64,000 bases of DNA, taken from assembly GCA_017656235.1 (NCBI GenBank), contig JACDOF010000005.1, positions 1-64,000 on the forward strand, read 5' to 3'. Of the stretch, positions 43,731 through 51,386 are shown one piece after another (the stretch's first letter is position 1; every line of letters begins with the position of its first letter). Under the pieces are notes generated by a model. The model saw only the letters and a program-made list of their open reading frames with translations, searched no databases and was not told the origin of the DNA. This stretch comes from Brevibacillus sp. GTDB lineage: Bacteria; Bacillota; Bacilli; Brevibacillales; Brevibacillaceae. The position numbers and the translations under genes were made by a program.

Positions 43731-44288
43731 ATGTACCCTATCGTAGATTTGGTGGAACACCAGACAATAGCCGCTGTCCAATCGGAAGAGGATTTGGACG
43801 ATGCGCTTGAAAGCAAAGTCAACGTCATCTTTCTGTTGACCGGTTCCATTTTTAACATCAAAGAGCTGGTGGACAGAATAAAAGCGGTAGGAAAACAGGC
43901 GTTTCTGCACATGGAGTTTATCGAAGGAATCGCAGCAGACAAGAGCGGTGTGGCCTACGTTGCCCAAAACATTGCGCCGACCGGGATCATCTCCACGCGC
44001 AGCAATCTGATTCGCGTGGCCAAAGATATGGACCTGATGGCGATTCAGCGCATCTTCTTGATTGATCGCAACGCGGTGATCAAGGGAATCAAGGTAGTGG
44101 AACAAAGCCTGCCCGATGCGGTGGAAATCATGCCTGGCGTGATGCCCCGCGTGATCCGCGAGATCACCAACATGACACCACTGCCCATCATCGCGGGCGG
44201 TCTCGTCGGCAATCAGGAAGAAATAGACGAAGCGCTAAAAGCCGGAGCATTGGCCGTATCTGTTGGAACAAAAGAGCTGTGGTTTTAA
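43731..44288 (+). CDS. glpP: Glycerol uptake operon antiterminator, copy 2
   Basis: 185 residues. ATG 43731 is chosen because GGAGG (43719-43723) lies 7 bases before it; ATG 43725 is too close. The GlpP fold shows in VIFLLTGSIFNIKELVDRIKAVGKQAFLHMEFIEGIAADKSGVAYVAQ, GIISTRSNLIRVAKDMDLMAIQRIFLIDRNAVIKGIKVVEQ, EIMPGVMPRVIREI and PIIAGGLVGNQEEIDEALKAGALAVSVGTKELW. It diverges clearly from copy 1. Lying directly before the glpD2 leader, it probably serves this transporter-glpD2 module, possibly with a different effector or target preference. Confidence 0.92.
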   Translation: MYPIVDLVEHQTIAAVQSEEDLDDALESKVNVIFLLTGSIFNIKELVDRIKAVGKQAFLHMEFIEGIAADKSGVAYVAQNIAPTGIISTRSNLIRVAKDMDLMAIQRIFLIDRNAVIKGIKVVEQSLPDAVEIMPGVMPRVIREITNMTPLPIIAGGLVGNQEEIDEALKAGALAVSVGTKELWF

Positions 44289-44312
44289 CAACTGAATATT
44301 ACGAAAAGGGAT

Positions 44313-44390
44313 AGAGACGAGGAGAAACCCCCTTTGGAAAGTGGCTTGTGGAAGAACAAGCTGTCTTTTCTGCGGGGGTTTCTCGTTTTT
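44313..44390 (+). promoter_or_regulatory. GlpP-type antitermination leader of glpD2
   Basis: AGAGA (44313-44317)-CGA-GGAGA (44321-44325) followed by terminator GAGAAACCCCC (44322-44332) / GGGGGTTTCTC (44374-44384) and GTTTTTCTT. The arrangement equals that of glpF and glpD1, with the second GGAGA merging into the 5' arm. Confidence 0.78.
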
Positions 44391-44484
44391 CTTGCGGAAA
44401 TGTCAGAGGACTTGCCGGAGCAAGACCAGTATCCCATTCGCCGGTGCTTCGGCAGTCAGATCAAGCAAAGTGGGGAGGACTACG

Positions 44485-46209
44485 GTGAGACGACATTTTT
44501 CCATGCACAGTCGTACCGATGCCCTGAAAGAGATGGCAGCGGATGAGTTGGATCTGATTGTTATCGGTGGCGGCATCACTGGTGCCGGCATTGCACTTGA
44601 CGCCAGCGTGCGCGGCATGCGCGTTGGTCTTGTGGAAAAGAACGACTTCGGATCGGGAACGAGCAGCCGTTCCACCAAACTGATTCACGGTGGGCTGCGC
44701 TACCTAAAACAAGGGGAAGTAAAACTGGTGCAGGAGGTTGGAAGGGAACGAGCCATTCTGTACCAGAACGCCCCTCATATCGTCGTTGCCGCACCTATGC
44801 TTCTCCCGATTTACAAGGGAGGGACCTATGGATACCTGGCGTCATCAATTGGATTGTATGTGTACGATTGGTTGGCCGGGGTGGAGCGGAAAGAACGGCG
44901 CAGGATGTTGAACCGGGAGGAGACGCTGCGTCAGGAACCGCTGCTTAAGGCAGACGGCTTAAAAGGCTCCGGTTTGTATTACGAATACCGGACAGACGAT
45001 GCCCGGCTTACGCTTGACTTGATGAAAACGGCAGCGCAGCATGGTGCCAATGTAGTAAACTACGCCGAGGTCAAACAGTTTCTCTACCGTTCAGGCAGGG
45101 TGTGCGGTGTGCTCGTCGAGGAGTGCGTTACCGGCAGAACCTGTCACCTGTACGCCAAACAGGTGGTGAATGCTGCCGGGCCGTGGGTGGATGAAGTGCG
45201 CAAGCTGGATGGCTCGCTTACGGGGAAGCGGTTGTTCCTGACAAAAGGGGTGCACCTCGTGGTTAATCACGAGCGCTTGCCCGTCAAGCAGTCCGCCTAT
45301 TTTGACACGCCGGACGGGCGGATGGTCTTCGTCATTCCGCGCGGCCGCATTACCTACATCGGCACGACCGATACGGCTTACGATTTGTCTATTGACACGC
45401 CGCGCACCACCAAGGAAGATCGCGACTACCTGCTGCGAGCGGTCAATGCGATGTTTCCTTCCGTGGCGTTGACCAAAGAGGATGTCCTCTCCCACTGGGC
45501 GGGGCTGCGCCCGCTTATCTATGAAGAGGGAAAAGGACCTTCCGAATTGTCACGCAAAGATGAAATCTTCATTTCTGATTCCGGTTTGATTACCATCGCT
45601 GGCGGTAAGCTGACCGGTTTCCGCAAAATGGCCGAAAAAGTGGTCGATTTGGTCGCCGACAATTTAATGAAAGAAACTGGTAAACACTATCCGCCTTGTT
45701 CGACCGAAAAAATCGTGATCAGCGGCGGCGAACGGATGGGTTATGCCGCATATGAGGACTGGAAAAAAGAAATGTTCAAGACTGGAACGGCCAAAGGGAT
45801 CGATCCGCGAACGGTGACAGAGTGGATCGAGACTTACGGTACCAACACACTCAAAATCTACGAACGGTTTGATGCGCTGTCCACCAAAGATGGCCATTCC
45901 TCTATGGCAGAGCGTGAATTGACCGCTCAGCTGCTCTATTCGCTGGAAGAGGAAATGACGGTATCCGCTGTCGACTTTTTGCGGCTGCGTACCGGCTGGA
46001 CCTACTTTAACCTGAAGAAAGCGGAAGAGAACAAGGAAAAGGTCATTACGCTGATGGCGCAGTTGGCCGGATGGGATCAGGCGGAGGTGGAAAGACAGCG
46101 GCAAGAGGTAGAGCGGCTGCTGGAGTTGATCCACTGCCTGCCGGAAAACGATCAGGTCCAACGCGGTCAGGTACAGGTGGAAAATGCCGAACAACCCCGA
46201 AAAAACTGA
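44485..46209 (+). CDS. glpD: Aerobic glycerol-3-phosphate dehydrogenase, copy 2
   Basis: 574 residues from GTG 44485 with TGGGGAGGA upstream; the frame is open to 44341, but that part is leader. Motifs as in copy 1: [153 protein letters not shown]. The C-terminal ~40 residues extend beyond copy 1. Two glpD genes, each with its own GlpP leader, within 10 kb are unusual. Confidence 0.95.
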   Translation: MRRHFSMHSRTDALKEMAADELDLIVIGGGITGAGIALDASVRGMRVGLVEKNDFGSGTSSRSTKLIHGGLRYLKQGEVKLVQEVGRERAILYQNAPHIVVAAPMLLPIYKGGTYGYLASSIGLYVYDWLAGVERKERRRMLNREETLRQEPLLKADGLKGSGLYYEYRTDDARLTLDLMKTAAQHGANVVNYAEVKQFLYRSGRVCGVLVEECVTGRTCHLYAKQVVNAAGPWVDEVRKLDGSLTGKRLFLTKGVHLVVNHERLPVKQSAYFDTPDGRMVFVIPRGRITYIGTTDTAYDLSIDTPRTTKEDRDYLLRAVNAMFPSVALTKEDVLSHWAGLRPLIYEEGKGPSELSRKDEIFISDSGLITIAGGKLTGFRKMAEKVVDLVADNLMKETGKHYPPCSTEKIVISGGERMGYAAYEDWKKEMFKTGTAKGIDPRTVTEWIETYGTNTLKIYERFDALSTKDGHSSMAERELTAQLLYSLEEEMTVSAVDFLRLRTGWTYFNLKKAEENKEKVITLMAQLAGWDQAEVERQRQEVERLLELIHCLPENDQVQRGQVQVENAEQPRKN

Positions 46210-46237
46210 CAGGAATAGCCTTGACAACCAGATTGAG

Positions 46238-46276
46238 CAACCAGAAGAAGCACCGGCAGGGTGCTTTTTCTGGTTG
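46238..46276 (+). terminator. Terminator-like hairpin after glpD2
   Basis: CAACCAGAAGAAGCACC (46238-46254) pairs with GGTGCTTTTTCTGGTTG (46260-46276) over 17 positions with one G-T. The T-run lies inside the 3' arm, so termination strength is uncertain. Confidence 0.65.
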
Positions 46277-46341
46277 ATGGCTTCAGGTTCCGAAAAAACA
46301 GCGGGGGGCCGATGCCCCGTCCCGCGAAAGGATGTGCAGTG

Positions 46342-46921
46342 ATGAGACTACCGGTGGGAAGACGGCTGTACGCCGGATTTTTGACGATACTGGCGCTGAT
46401 GACCGCAGTCTGCTGGATTGGATTGGGCAAGATGGCCGAGATCAACGAGAAGGGGGATCAGATCAATGCAAAATGGCTGCCCAAGGTCGATCTGGTACAT
46501 CAACTGAAGTATTTGACCGAACATGCGCTGGCCCTGGAGATGAAGTACATCCTGGCAGAACGATACGGCCCAAGCGGTTGCTGCCATCCAGTCGATTACG
46601 CATGAGGTGCAGCGGACCTCGGCAGGCGTGACGGCAGCCGGAGAAGCATTTGGCCGCATCGTGACCGCGATGGAGGAGATGAATGGGCAGGTGGAGCAGA
46701 TGTCCCATGCCGCCTCGGCACTGCGCCGCGATTCCCGTCAGGTGACCGAGACGGTTGAGGCGTTTGCGCAGATAGCCGCTGATACCTCCGGTCAGACCCA
46801 AAATGTGGCGGCTGCGACAGAGCAGCAGGCGGCAGCCATGCAGCAAATCGCCCGCTCGACCGAACTTCTCCACCAGCTCGCTCAAGGACTGCAAAAGGCT
46901 GTGGAGCGATTCAGGTACTAG
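46342..46921 (+). pseudogene. Methyl-accepting chemotaxis protein, internally deleted
   Basis: From ATG 46342 the frame gives an MCP N-terminus: RLPVGRRLYAGFLTILALMTAVCWIGLGKMAEINEKGDQINAKWLPKVD (first membrane helix and start of a 4-helix sensor) until about 46560, where it shifts. A different frame from about 46562 reads DTAQAVAAIQSITHEVQ and then QNVAAATEQQAAAMQQIARSTELLHQLAQGLQKAVERF, the last helix of an MCP signalling domain. The second membrane helix, HAMP and the hairpin tip are missing. A typical MCP has 500-650 residues; only about 190 codons remain in two frames. It is a deletion-derived pseudogene. Confidence 0.8.
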
Positions 46922-46940
46922 GATGTGCTGACGGCATCTT

Positions 46941-46975
46941 CTGGCTGTAGGGAAAGAATCGCTTTCTACAGCCAG
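46941..46975. terminator. Hairpin between convergent transcripts
   Basis: CTGGCTGTA (46941-46949) pairs with TACAGCCAG (46967-46975), and GAAAG/CTTTC inside continues the stem. It separates the MCP remnant from the convergent kinase gene. No strong T-run on either side. Confidence 0.5.
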
Positions 46976-46993
46976 GGGGTCGTTCGGATTTCT

Positions 46994-48406
46994 TTAACAA
47001 TTTTGAGGAATGAGCAGGGTGAAGGTGGTCCCATCGCTCGTGCTTTGCGCCAGCAGCAAGTCTCCGCCGAGCGCCCTGGCGATCAGTTTGCTAAAAGGCA
47101 GGCCCAATCCCAGCCCTCTGACATGCTGCTTCTTTTCCTTGCCGCGATAGAATCGCTCAAAGATCAGGGGCTGCTCCTCGACCGGAATGCCGGGGCCGTT
47201 ATCCTTGACATCGATGCGCACTTTCTCCTCCTGTACGGTAAGGAAGACGTCAATCTGCACGGATTTTCCCGCCGCCTGCAGGGCGTTGTTGAACAGGTTG
47301 TAGAGGATTTGCTGAAGCCGACCGGCATCGGTGATGGCCGAAATGGGTTCATCCGGGACGTGTGTGCGCAAGGTTACGGGATGCTCTTCTTGCGCGAGCT
47401 TCCATTGAAAGGCAATCTCCTGAATCAAGCGGTTCATGTTTTGCGCTTCTTTGCGGACCTTGATCTCGCCCACGGCGAAGGAGTTAAAGTCCAGCAGATC
47501 TTCGACCATCTTTTGCAAGCGGCTTGTCTCTTTGCTGCAGATGTCCAAAAACTCCCTGGCTTCTTCGCCGGTGACAACTTCGTCTTTGACGGCCTGGATC
47601 AGCCCGCTGATTGATGTGACCGGCGTTTTGAGCTCGTGGGTCACGCCTGCCAGCAGTTCTGTCCGCATCTGTTCCAACAAACGCAAACGATCGACCATCT
47701 CCCTAAACGAGTCGATCAGTTCCCCTATCTCTTTCTCTCGTGCATGATGTTCCAGCTGGATGTCGTAGTTGCCCGCAACGATTTGCTTGGCGGCATCGGC
47801 CACGTTTTTGATCGGTTGGGCGAGTTTGCGCGTGAGCAGGTAGATTACCGCCCAGCCCAACAAACCCAGGCTGATCAGCATGATCAGCGGAAAGCGCAGC
47901 TGATCCCGGTTTGGAGGCTTATCGATTTCGGGGGAGAACAGCATCACCGTTCCATAGGATGACTCATTCCGTTCGATGGTTCGTCCGACGAAATAAATGG
48001 AATCGCCGTTTCTCAGCTTGACCTTTCCCACACGTTCTCCATCATCCGGCAAAACGCGGGACTGCAGCAGTTCCGGCGGCAGTACTCTTGGTTTGTAGAT
48101 GACCCTTCCCTGTTGATCCATAAGCAGCAGAAATACTTTGCCATTCTCGTGCAATAAACGCTGGCGCTGCTCGATCACCCTGGATAAAAACGGCCCGATT
48201 TGCCACTTTCCGTCTGCTTCCGCAACCCGGTCAGCCACTTCTTCCGCGATCAAGGTCATCATGGCCAGACGCCTCTCTGTCATCGTGTACTGAAACCAAT
48301 AATATGAAAAAATGCCGATGGTCAGAAGGCCGGCACACAAGATCAAGAGATAACGTGCCGTCCAGTATCGCAGCAGAGAAACTCGTTTATGTTTGTTCCT
48401 GGACAT
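46994..48406 (-). CDS. Sensor histidine kinase
   Basis: 470 residues. N-terminal membrane helix (~17-40), extracytoplasmic sensor (~41-170), second helix (~172-192), HAMP (~193-245), phosphoacceptor AGVTHELKTPVTSIS with His257, and the HATPase domain with N box LQQILYNLFNNALQAAG, VKDNGPGIP and GLGLGLPFSK. It starts within the last 20 bases of the response regulator gene, so the pair is coupled. Stimulus unknown; the secreted repeat protein upstream on the same strand is a possible target or partner. Confidence 0.93.
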   Translation of the reverse strand: MSRNKHKRVSLLRYWTARYLLILCAGLLTIGIFSYYWFQYTMTERRLAMMTLIAEEVADRVAEADGKWQIGPFLSRVIEQRQRLLHENGKVFLLLMDQQGRVIYKPRVLPPELLQSRVLPDDGERVGKVKLRNGDSIYFVGRTIERNESSYGTVMLFSPEIDKPPNRDQLRFPLIMLISLGLLGWAVIYLLTRKLAQPIKNVADAAKQIVAGNYDIQLEHHAREKEIGELIDSFREMVDRLRLLEQMRTELLAGVTHELKTPVTSISGLIQAVKDEVVTGEEAREFLDICSKETSRLQKMVEDLLDFNSFAVGEIKVRKEAQNMNRLIQEIAFQWKLAQEEHPVTLRTHVPDEPISAITDAGRLQQILYNLFNNALQAAGKSVQIDVFLTVQEEKVRIDVKDNGPGIPVEEQPLIFERFYRGKEKKQHVRGLGLGLPFSKLIARALGGDLLLAQSTSDGTTFTLLIPQNC

Positions 48407-49076
48407 AAAGCTGATACCCCAATCCTCTTAATGTGCGGATCTCCCCTTCTGAAGCGGGCCAGTTCTCCAGTGTTTTTCGGATTCGCTTGATCGCCAAATC
48501 GACCGCCCGGTCACTTCCTTCGTAGTCAACGCCCCAGACATGTTCGATCAACTGCTCTCTGGAAAAGGCCTGATTGGGATGTTGTGCCAAAAACAAAAAC
48601 AAGGAGAGGTCGCGGGGAGTAAAATCGAGCTCAACGCCGTGCAGCGTGACCGTTCGGGCTCTCAGGTTCACCTTCAGGCTGCCAAAATACTTGACCGCTT
48701 CGTCTACGATCAGCTGCGGCGACCTCCTCAAAACGGCGTTCACCCGTGCCACGACTTCTTCGGCGACGAACGGTTTGGTGATATAATCGTCCGCTCCCTG
48801 GTTCAGCCCGGCCAATTTCTGTTCAAGCTGCCCCAGAGCGGTCAGCATGATTACCGGGCAGGAACTGCGTTTTCGGATCTGCTCCAGCACGCTCCACCCA
48901 TCTTGGCCGGGAAGCATGACGTCAAGCAGGACGAGAGAAGGACTGCAGGACACAAACACTTCAATTGCTTGGTCTCCGGTAAACGCCTGTTCCACCCGGT
49001 AGCCGGCCTTTTCCAGATATGCTTTCAACACGCGGGAAATGGCCGGTTCGTCTTCTGCAATCAGGATCGTTTTCAT
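48387..49076 (-). CDS. OmpR-family response regulator
   Basis: 229 residues from ATG 49076; ATG 49079 is adjacent but only 3 bases from AGGAGT. Receiver domain with acidic pair ED (8-9), Asp52 phosphorylation site (LLDVMLPGQDGW), Thr in MLTALG and Lys in ITKPF. C-terminal winged helix: VELDFTPRDLSLFLFLAQHPNQAFSREQLIEHVWGVDYEGSDRAVDLAIKRIRKTLE and LRGLGYQL. DNA-binding activator or repressor partnered with the adjacent kinase. Confidence 0.95.
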   Translation of the reverse strand: MKTILIAEDEPAISRVLKAYLEKAGYRVEQAFTGDQAIEVFVSCSPSLVLLDVMLPGQDGWSVLEQIRKRSSCPVIMLTALGQLEQKLAGLNQGADDYITKPFVAEEVVARVNAVLRRSPQLIVDEAVKYFGSLKVNLRARTVTLHGVELDFTPRDLSLFLFLAQHPNQAFSREQLIEHVWGVDYEGSDRAVDLAIKRIRKTLENWPASEGEIRTLRGLGYQLYVQEQT

Positions 49077-49249
49077 CATTGTACTCCTATACCATGGACG
49101 TTTTTGCTGCAGGGTTTTGGCTTCGACGAAGGATAATCCGTAATCTGATTGTAACACGAAAGAGTTTGAATCTTGGCCTGGAAATGATGATGGTCCAGGC
49201 ACACGGTGCAGCGCCACCGCGTACCTGGACGTATGTGTCTTGCTGTCGA
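49077..49249. other. Intergenic region with a hairpin
   Basis: GTCCAGG (49193-49199) and CCTGGAC (49224-49230) with inner GGTG/CACC pairing form a hairpin 20 bases after the stop of the minus-strand repeat protein. It may end that transcript, though the T-run is weak. The rest should contain the promoter of the response regulator gene; no strong match was seen. Confidence 0.4.
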
Positions 49250-50230
49250 TTATTCCTGCTCTGCTTTTGCTTCCATTTTTTCCACCATGTTTTGCAGTTT
49301 CACAAGCAGCTCCTCCAACAATTCTTGCACCTTGGCTTCATCATCTGCTTCGACGGCCGCTTTCAATTGAACGAGAATACCGTCATGGGGTTCTTTGTCC
49401 GGGAGCGTGATTCCCAGCTCAGCCAGTTTCTCTTTCGCTTCTTGCGCGGACAGGGTGCCGTCCTTCACTTGCTGGCGGATTTGTTCCAGCTGCTGCTTGG
49501 TCTCTTCGTCCAGGTTGAGACGTTTTGCGAAGGCGAATCCTTTGCCGAAGTGCTCGATCCCGAGCTCAGCCAGTTTCTCTTTCGCTTCTTCCGCGGACAG
49601 GGTGCCGTCCTTCACTTGCTGGCGGATTTGTTCCAGCTGCTGCTTGGTCTCTTCGTCCAGGTTGAGACGTTTTGCGAAGGCGAATCCTTTGCCGAAGTGC
49701 TCGATCCCGAGCTCAGCCAGTTTCTCTTTCGCTTCTTCCGCGGACAGGGTGCCGTCCTTCACTTGCTGGCGGATTTGTTCCAACTGCTGCTTGGTCTCTT
49801 CGTCCAGGTTGAGACGTTTTGCGAAGGCGAATCCTTTGCCGAAGTGCTCGATCCCGAGCTCAGCCAGTTTCTCTTTCGCTTCTTCCGCGGACAGGGTGCC
49901 GTCCTTCACTTGCTGGCGGATTTGTTCCAACTGCTGCTTGGTCTCTTCGTCCAGTTGAGGGTGATGTTGTTCCCAAAGTGTTTCCATGTCGTCAAAGACG
50001 GACTGGAAGTCGTCCACCAGATCGGGGCTGTATTTCTCGACGATGTTCAACAGTTCGGTCTGTCTGGCTTCCCGCGCTTCCGGAGTTAACCGTTTGAAAA
50101 GGTGGTGAACGCCTTTGTATTCATGTTCCATGGGAGTATTGGTATCGGTTGTATTGGCTGCAAAAGAGGCGGACGGGGCCAAGAGCGTCAGGGCCAATGC
50201 CCCGGCCAGGAAAACATTTGATTTTTGCAT
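49250..50230 (-). CDS. Secreted protein with near-identical 49-residue repeats
   Basis: 326 residues from ATG 50230 with AAAGGAG 10 bases upstream; TTG 50239 abuts that site. Signal peptide MQKSNVFLAGALALTLLAPSASFAA. The body contains four units beginning LDEETKQQLEQIRQQVKDG and continuing TLSAEEAKEKLAELGIEHFGKGFAFAKR; three are complete and the last diverges after LGI. Each unit is a predicted alpha-helical hairpin rich in Glu, Lys and Gln. The LSAEEAKEKLAELGI segment recalls DUF2680-type helical repeats of Bacillota secreted proteins, but that assignment is tentative. The C-terminus is acidic and helical (KAAVEADDEAKVQELLEELLVK). The near identity of repeat DNA implies recent unequal crossing over or slippage. 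Function unknown. Confidence 0.85.
   Translation of the reverse strand: MQKSNVFLAGALALTLLAPSASFAANTTDTNTPMEHEYKGVHHLFKRLTPEAREARQTELLNIVEKYSPDLVDDFQSVFDDMETLWEQHHPQLDEETKQQLEQIRQQVKDGTLSAEEAKEKLAELGIEHFGKGFAFAKRLNLDEETKQQLEQIRQQVKDGTLSAEEAKEKLAELGIEHFGKGFAFAKRLNLDEETKQQLEQIRQQVKDGTLSAEEAKEKLAELGIEHFGKGFAFAKRLNLDEETKQQLEQIRQQVKDGTLSAQEAKEKLAELGITLPDKEPHDGILVQLKAAVEADDEAKVQELLEELLVKLQNMVEKMEAKAEQE
49410..49965 (-). repeat. Tandem 147-bp coding repeats (three full plus one partial)
   Basis: The phrase CTTGGTCTCTTCGTCCAG recurs at about 49497, 49644, 49791 and 49938, a fixed 147-base period. Copies differ at very few positions (for example CAGCTG versus CAACTG). This also creates long spurious open frames on the opposite strand. 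Confidence 0.9.
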
Positions 50231-50372
50231 GACGATCAAACTCCTTTACCATATTAGTTGTGAGGGCCAGCCGCTCACAGTTCACAGCATACTGAAGCAA
50301 TGTGTCAGGAAAATGTCCATTTTATAGAAATGTTGTGTGATGCGCTCCCACATTTTTTACAGAGTTCGGGAG

Positions 50373-50401
50373 TTGAATACAATAGGGGGGTATTGTATAA
50401 T
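50373..50401 (+). promoter_or_regulatory. copZ promoter with embedded CsoR-like operator
   Basis: TTGAAT (50373-50378), 17-base spacer, TATAAT (50396-50401). The spacer holds ATACAAT-AGGGGGGT-ATTGTAT (50377-50398), an inverted repeat with a central G-tract like known CsoR operators. A bound CsoR would block RNA polymerase. Confidence 0.8.
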
Positions 50402-50469
50402 AAGGGGTGCCAGTATCGGCAAAGCTGGGTTCAGGTGAGTGAAGAGATGCAGGAAAGGGGTCGGAATTG

Positions 50470-50676
50470 ATGACAACAGTGACGTTGCAGGTAAAGGGCA
50501 TGTCTTGCCAGCACTGCGTCAATGCGATTGAAGGGGCGCTGGGCAAACTGACCGGCGTTAGCGGTGCCAAAGTTGACCTGGATAGCAATCAGGTGACGGT
50601 TTCCTATGATGAAACACAGGTAAGAATCGAGAAGGTAAAGGAAACCATTGAAGAACAAGGGTACGATGTTGTGTAA
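50470..50676 (+). CDS. copZ: Copper chaperone CopZ
   Basis: 68 residues from ATG 50470 (an adjacent TTG is possible). Ferredoxin-like HMA domain with the Cu(I) site MSCQHC (Cys13, Cys16) in LQVKGMSCQHCVNAIEGAL and the C-terminal EEQGYDVV. It delivers Cu(I) to an exporting ATPase; none is adjacent, so CopA must be elsewhere. csoR follows. Confidence 0.95.
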   Translation: MTTVTLQVKGMSCQHCVNAIEGALGKLTGVSGAKVDLDSNQVTVSYDETQVRIEKVKETIEEQGYDVV

Positions 50677-50684
50677 AGAACAGA

Positions 50685-50725
50685 CCGCCTTACACAATCA
50701 CTGCACGGAACAGGCGGATTGTTTT
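50685..50725 (+). terminator. Partial terminator between copZ and csoR
   Basis: CCGCCT (50685-50690) and AGGCGG (50712-50717) form a short stem followed by ATTGTTTTT. A moderate terminator that could lower csoR expression relative to copZ. Confidence 0.5.
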
Positions 50726-50769
50726 TCCGAATGTGTTCGTGTGGGTAAAGCAAACAGGAGGTTGCCGGG

Positions 50770-51096
50770 ATGAACGCTGATCAGACACAAGCCGGAGAGG
50801 CCTGCGCACACACGCAGGAGAGGAAAAGTCATCACTCTGACAAAGTAAAGGCCCAACTGAGCGCTCGTCTAAACCGGATTGAGGGACAAATCCGGGGAAT
50901 CAAAGGGATGATTGAAAAGGACGTTTACTGTGATGATGTGCTCAATCAGATTGCTGCCGTACAGTCGGCGCTGAATGGTGTCGGCAAAATGCTCCTGGAA
51001 GCACACATGAAGTCCTGTGTCGTGGAGCGGATTCAGGAAGGAGATCAGGAAGTAATTGACGAGCTCTTGAAGACAGTGGCCAAGTTGATGAAGTAG
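50770..51096 (+). CDS. csoR: CsoR family copper-sensing repressor
   Basis: 108 residues from ATG 50770, GGAGG upstream. All-helical metal-sensing repressor with LSARLNRIEGQIRGIKGMIEKDVYCDDVLNQIAAVQSAL and EAHMKSCV. Cu(I) ligands Cys54, His79 and Cys83 of the C-H-C set are present. Cu(I) binding releases DNA. The N-terminal ~22 residues carry extra His/Cys residues. The operator-like element in the copZ promoter is its likely target. Confidence 0.94.
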   Translation: MNADQTQAGEACAHTQERKSHHSDKVKAQLSARLNRIEGQIRGIKGMIEKDVYCDDVLNQIAAVQSALNGVGKMLLEAHMKSCVVERIQEGDQEVIDELLKTVAKLMK

Positions 51097-51124
51097 GTGA
51101 GCAGTCGATAGTGAATGTCGTTTA

Positions 51125-51186
51125 GCTCCGTGGTTCCGATGGGACTGCTGACAAAGGCAGGACCGGCGCCAGGGAGCTTTTTTTTC
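51125..51186 (+). terminator. Terminator after csoR
   Basis: AGCTCC (51125-51130) and GGAGCT (51174-51179) enclose a 43-base structured loop and are followed by eight T. It ends the copZ-csoR transcript. Confidence 0.65.
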
Positions 51187-51226
51187 AATCCGTTCTCCGG
51201 GAAACAGTTTGCAGACAAACAGTTTT

Positions 51227-51261
51227 CCAGGGAAGGGTGCCAATTGGCCCCTTCGGGATAC
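51227..51261. repeat. Short copy of a palindromic intergenic element
   Basis: GAAGGGTGCCAATTGGCCCCTTC (51232-51254 region) is a 23-base near-perfect palindrome with one mismatch, flanked by CCAGG and GGGATAC. The same flanks and arms occur at 61702-61917, where about 179 bases separate the two halves. Confidence 0.7.
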
Positions 51262-51290
51262 TATTGTCTGCACGAGACCAGATGATAAGT

Positions 51291-51345
51291 CCAATTCACG
51301 AATTGGCTATTGACTATCTTTTTTTATTCAATTATTCTGAATAAT
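51291..51345 (+). promoter_or_regulatory. TRAP operon promoter with two perfect inverted repeats
   Basis: TTGACT (51310-51315), 17-base spacer, TATTCT (51333-51338). CCAATTC-AC-GAATTGG (51291-51306) lies just upstream of the -35, and ATTATTC-T-GAATAAT (51331-51345) covers the -10. These are two different palindromes, so possibly two regulators. Confidence 0.65.
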
Positions 51346-51386
51346 AGAAAAGATGACGTTTGCACAAGCGTGGGGGGATACATATT

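Noticed and set aside
44341-44484. N-terminal extension of glpD2
   Set aside because: It lies within the leader terminator and lacks a ribosome site; GTG 44485 is well placed.
49410-49965. Repeat region considered as CRISPR or other DNA repeat array
   Set aside because: The 147-bp units are contiguous, in frame and coding; there are no spacers.
49019-50089. Long plus-strand reading frame with repeated LFQLLLGLFVQVETF-type segments
   Set aside because: It is the antisense of the 147-bp repeats of the secreted protein gene; it lacks a ribosome site, and its repeats mirror the real coding strand.
51110-51186. Structured sequence after csoR considered as a riboswitch
   Set aside because: It matches no riboswitch core I know, and a terminator of the upstream transcript explains it; the next gene begins 200 bases later with its own promoter.
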